A DNA stretch of 64,000 nt from Pseudomonadota bacterium (GTDB taxonomy: Bacteria > Pseudomonadota > Gammaproteobacteria > Burkholderiales > Gallionellaceae). Of the stretch, positions 62,783 through 64,000 are shown piece by piece. The DNA lies in contig JAJXUI010000007.1 of NCBI GenBank assembly GCA_021782995.1, positions 1 to 64,000 on the forward strand, in the 5' to 3' direction. The translations under genes were made by a program, and so were the position numbers. The notes below the pieces were generated by a model. That model did no database searches. It was not told where the DNA came from and saw nothing but the letters and a program-made list of their open reading frames with translations. Every line of letters starts with the position of its first letter. Within the stretch, counting starts at the first letter, position 1.

Positions 62783-62840
62783 GCGCTGGCCAAAATGCTC
62801 ACTTACTGCCGTGTAAGCTCCGCCATTTTCACCACCGCGC
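62783..62840. repeat. Complex hairpin element between ybiT and murI
   Basis: Nested pairs: GCGC/GCGC, TGG/CCA, AAAATG/CATTTT and TTAC/GTAA around TGCCGT. This resembles a short repeated hairpin found between genes in related bacteria. It has no T tract, so it is not a simple terminator. Confidence 0.6.
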
Positions 62841-62910
62841 ACCTTGTTCTGCGATCGAGCGCGACGCTCACTGGTTTTGCGGATTTGCGTGGGGTTGATA
62901 AAATCTATTC

Positions 62911-63711
62911 ATGCAACAAGCTAACTGCACAACCATAGGCGTTTTCGATTCCGGTGTCGGTGGCCTTTCGGTGCTGCAGCACATCCGCCGGCAATTGCCA
63001 AATGCACGCCTGGTCTATGTCGCCGATTCCGGCCATGTGCCGTATGGCGACAAATCTCCAGAATATATTATTCAACGTTCGCAAGTCATCACGCAATTCT
63101 TGATCGAGCAGGGCGCGCAAGCGATCGTGATTGCCTGCAATACGGCCACCGCCGCGGCAGCAGCCACCTTGCGCAGCAGGTATCAATTGCCGATCATCGG
63201 CATGGAGCCAGCAGTAAAACCTGCAGTGGCTGCAACGAAAAGCGGGGTGGTGGGTGTGCTCGCCACAGTCGGCACGCTGGCCAGTGCGCGCTTTGCTGCG
63301 TTGCTGGAAAAATATGCCGGAAATGTTGAGATCGTCACGCAAGGCTGCCCGGGCCTGGTGGAGCAGGTGGAAAAGGGTGAATTGCATAGCACCTTTACGC
63401 GCGAATTGTTGCAACGCTACACCACGCCTTTGCTAGAGAAGGGGGCGGATACGCTGATCCTGGGTTGTACGCACTATCCGTTTCTTGAGCAAGCATTACG
63501 CGAAGTGGTGGGTGAAAACATTGCACTGATCGATACCGGTGCTGCGGTGGCTCGTGAGCTGAAGCGCAGGGTGAATAACGAATTGTCCGGGATTGCAGGG
63601 ATGCATCTTGCACAAGCGGCATTCTATAGCAGCGGCGAGGTCGAAGTTGCATCACGCATCATGTCCGCACTCTGGGGTGAGCCGGTTGAAGCTGCATTTT
63701 TGCAGGTGTAA
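62911..63711 (+). CDS. murI: Glutamate racemase
   Basis: 266 residues, usual length. It makes D-glutamate for peptidoglycan. The N-terminal FDSGVGGLSVL (about 12-22) is followed by the two catalytic cysteines C76 (VIACNTATA) and C186 (LILGCTHYPF). The VADSGHVPYGDKS segment follows the family. The start is ATG and the gene stops three bases before the convergent final gene. Confidence 0.96.
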   Translation: MQQANCTTIGVFDSGVGGLSVLQHIRRQLPNARLVYVADSGHVPYGDKSPEYIIQRSQVITQFLIEQGAQAIVIACNTATAAAAATLRSRYQLPIIGMEPAVKPAVAATKSGVVGVLATVGTLASARFAALLEKYAGNVEIVTQGCPGLVEQVEKGELHSTFTRELLQRYTTPLLEKGADTLILGCTHYPFLEQALREVVGENIALIDTGAAVARELKRRVNNELSGIAGMHLAQAAFYSSGEVEVASRIMSALWGEPVEAAFLQV

Positions 63712-63714
63712 TTC

Positions 63715-64000
63715 TCAGAAGGAAAATGAAAGGCCGGTGCTGTAATAGGTATCGCGAGGCAGCACGGTCTGTGGCGGAATCGAGTCATAACTCATTTCCA
63801 GCGACAATTTCAGGTCCAGATGGTCATCCAGCTTGACCATCAATGAGCCCTGTTCAAGCAAGCGAAAATTGCTGCCATCAGTCAATGCCGGCTGATAATA
63901 GAGGTTATTGACCAGCCTGACTTGATCACTGAACTGGTATTTCAGCACCAGGTAAACATTGGCGCGCCAGGTTTCGAAACTGGTGACGTCGGTCGTGCCG
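63715..64000 (-). CDS. Probable DUF481 outer membrane protein, C-terminal part
   Basis: The frame is open to the right edge of the window, so only the last 95 residues are seen. They alternate as in beta strands and end in the outer-membrane type SFSF. The visible part includes TWRANVYLVLKYQFSDQVRL and the loop YDSIPPQTVLPRDTYY. DUF481/YdiY is the best match by pattern, at moderate confidence. It converges on murI. Confidence 0.65.
   Translation of the reverse strand, partial: GTTDVTSFETWRANVYLVLKYQFSDQVRLVNNLYYQPALTDGSNFRLLEQGSLMVKLDDHLDLKLSLEMSYDSIPPQTVLPRDTYYSTGLSFSF

Overview
The window reads as the chromosome of a betaproteobacterium, most likely an autotrophic member of the Gallionellaceae/Nitrosomonadales. 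This is inferred from a Calvin-cycle type class II aldolase next to fructose-1,6-bisphosphatase, a metX-metW pair, DUF4124 and GMC proteins, and overall base use; no rRNA or tRNA gene is present to confirm it. Most genes are housekeeping or envelope genes. They are broken up by a type I restriction-modification island (about 10.9-19.8 kb) and an AT-richer accessory island (about 34-46 kb).

Layout. 0-10.9 kb: end of fba, a GMC oxidoreductase, fbp, purC, a pyrE-DUF4124 pair, xthA, a YjdF-like membrane protein, a 44-residue lipoprotein, a hybrid sensor kinase and ampG. 10.9-19.8 kb (minus strand): hsdR, hsdS and a 299-residue coupled gene, then a DNA-binding/Doc toxin pair, then hsdM. Between these lie a relic of an hsdM 5' end, the decayed tail of a putative AlbA_2/RecG-like gene and a 21-bp repeat tract. 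19.8-21.7 kb: metX-metW behind a SAM-II riboswitch and a terminator. 22-34 kb: small exported and Fe-S proteins, a MASE1/CHASE histidine kinase, a frameshifted Ada-like gene, an acyltransferase, a thioesterase, a DUF2628-pilin fusion, an EamA half transporter, two paralogous PhnD-like binding proteins without ABC partners, and a VOC protein.

34-46 kb: three co-directional, unrecognised genes (1014, 581 and about 400 residues) form the strongest candidate for an undescribed system. They are followed by a group holding a secreted protein, a stop-interrupted DUF4034/Sel1-like gene, a zinc-ribbon/HEAGH membrane protein and a larger membrane protein. This group lies between a decayed and an intact macro-domain gene. 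46.8-64 kb: an RND efflux pair, two tandemly duplicated small exported proteins each with its own terminator, a PAS histidine kinase, pyrC, DUF4262, small membrane proteins, a DegS/DegQ-like protease, an RluA-family synthase, a YbiT-type ABC-F protein, murI and the end of a putative DUF481 outer membrane protein.

Several short palindromic or tandem elements sit in and between genes. One lies in frame inside hsdR and another inside the DNA-binding gene of the restriction island. All calls come from reading the sequence; no database search was run.
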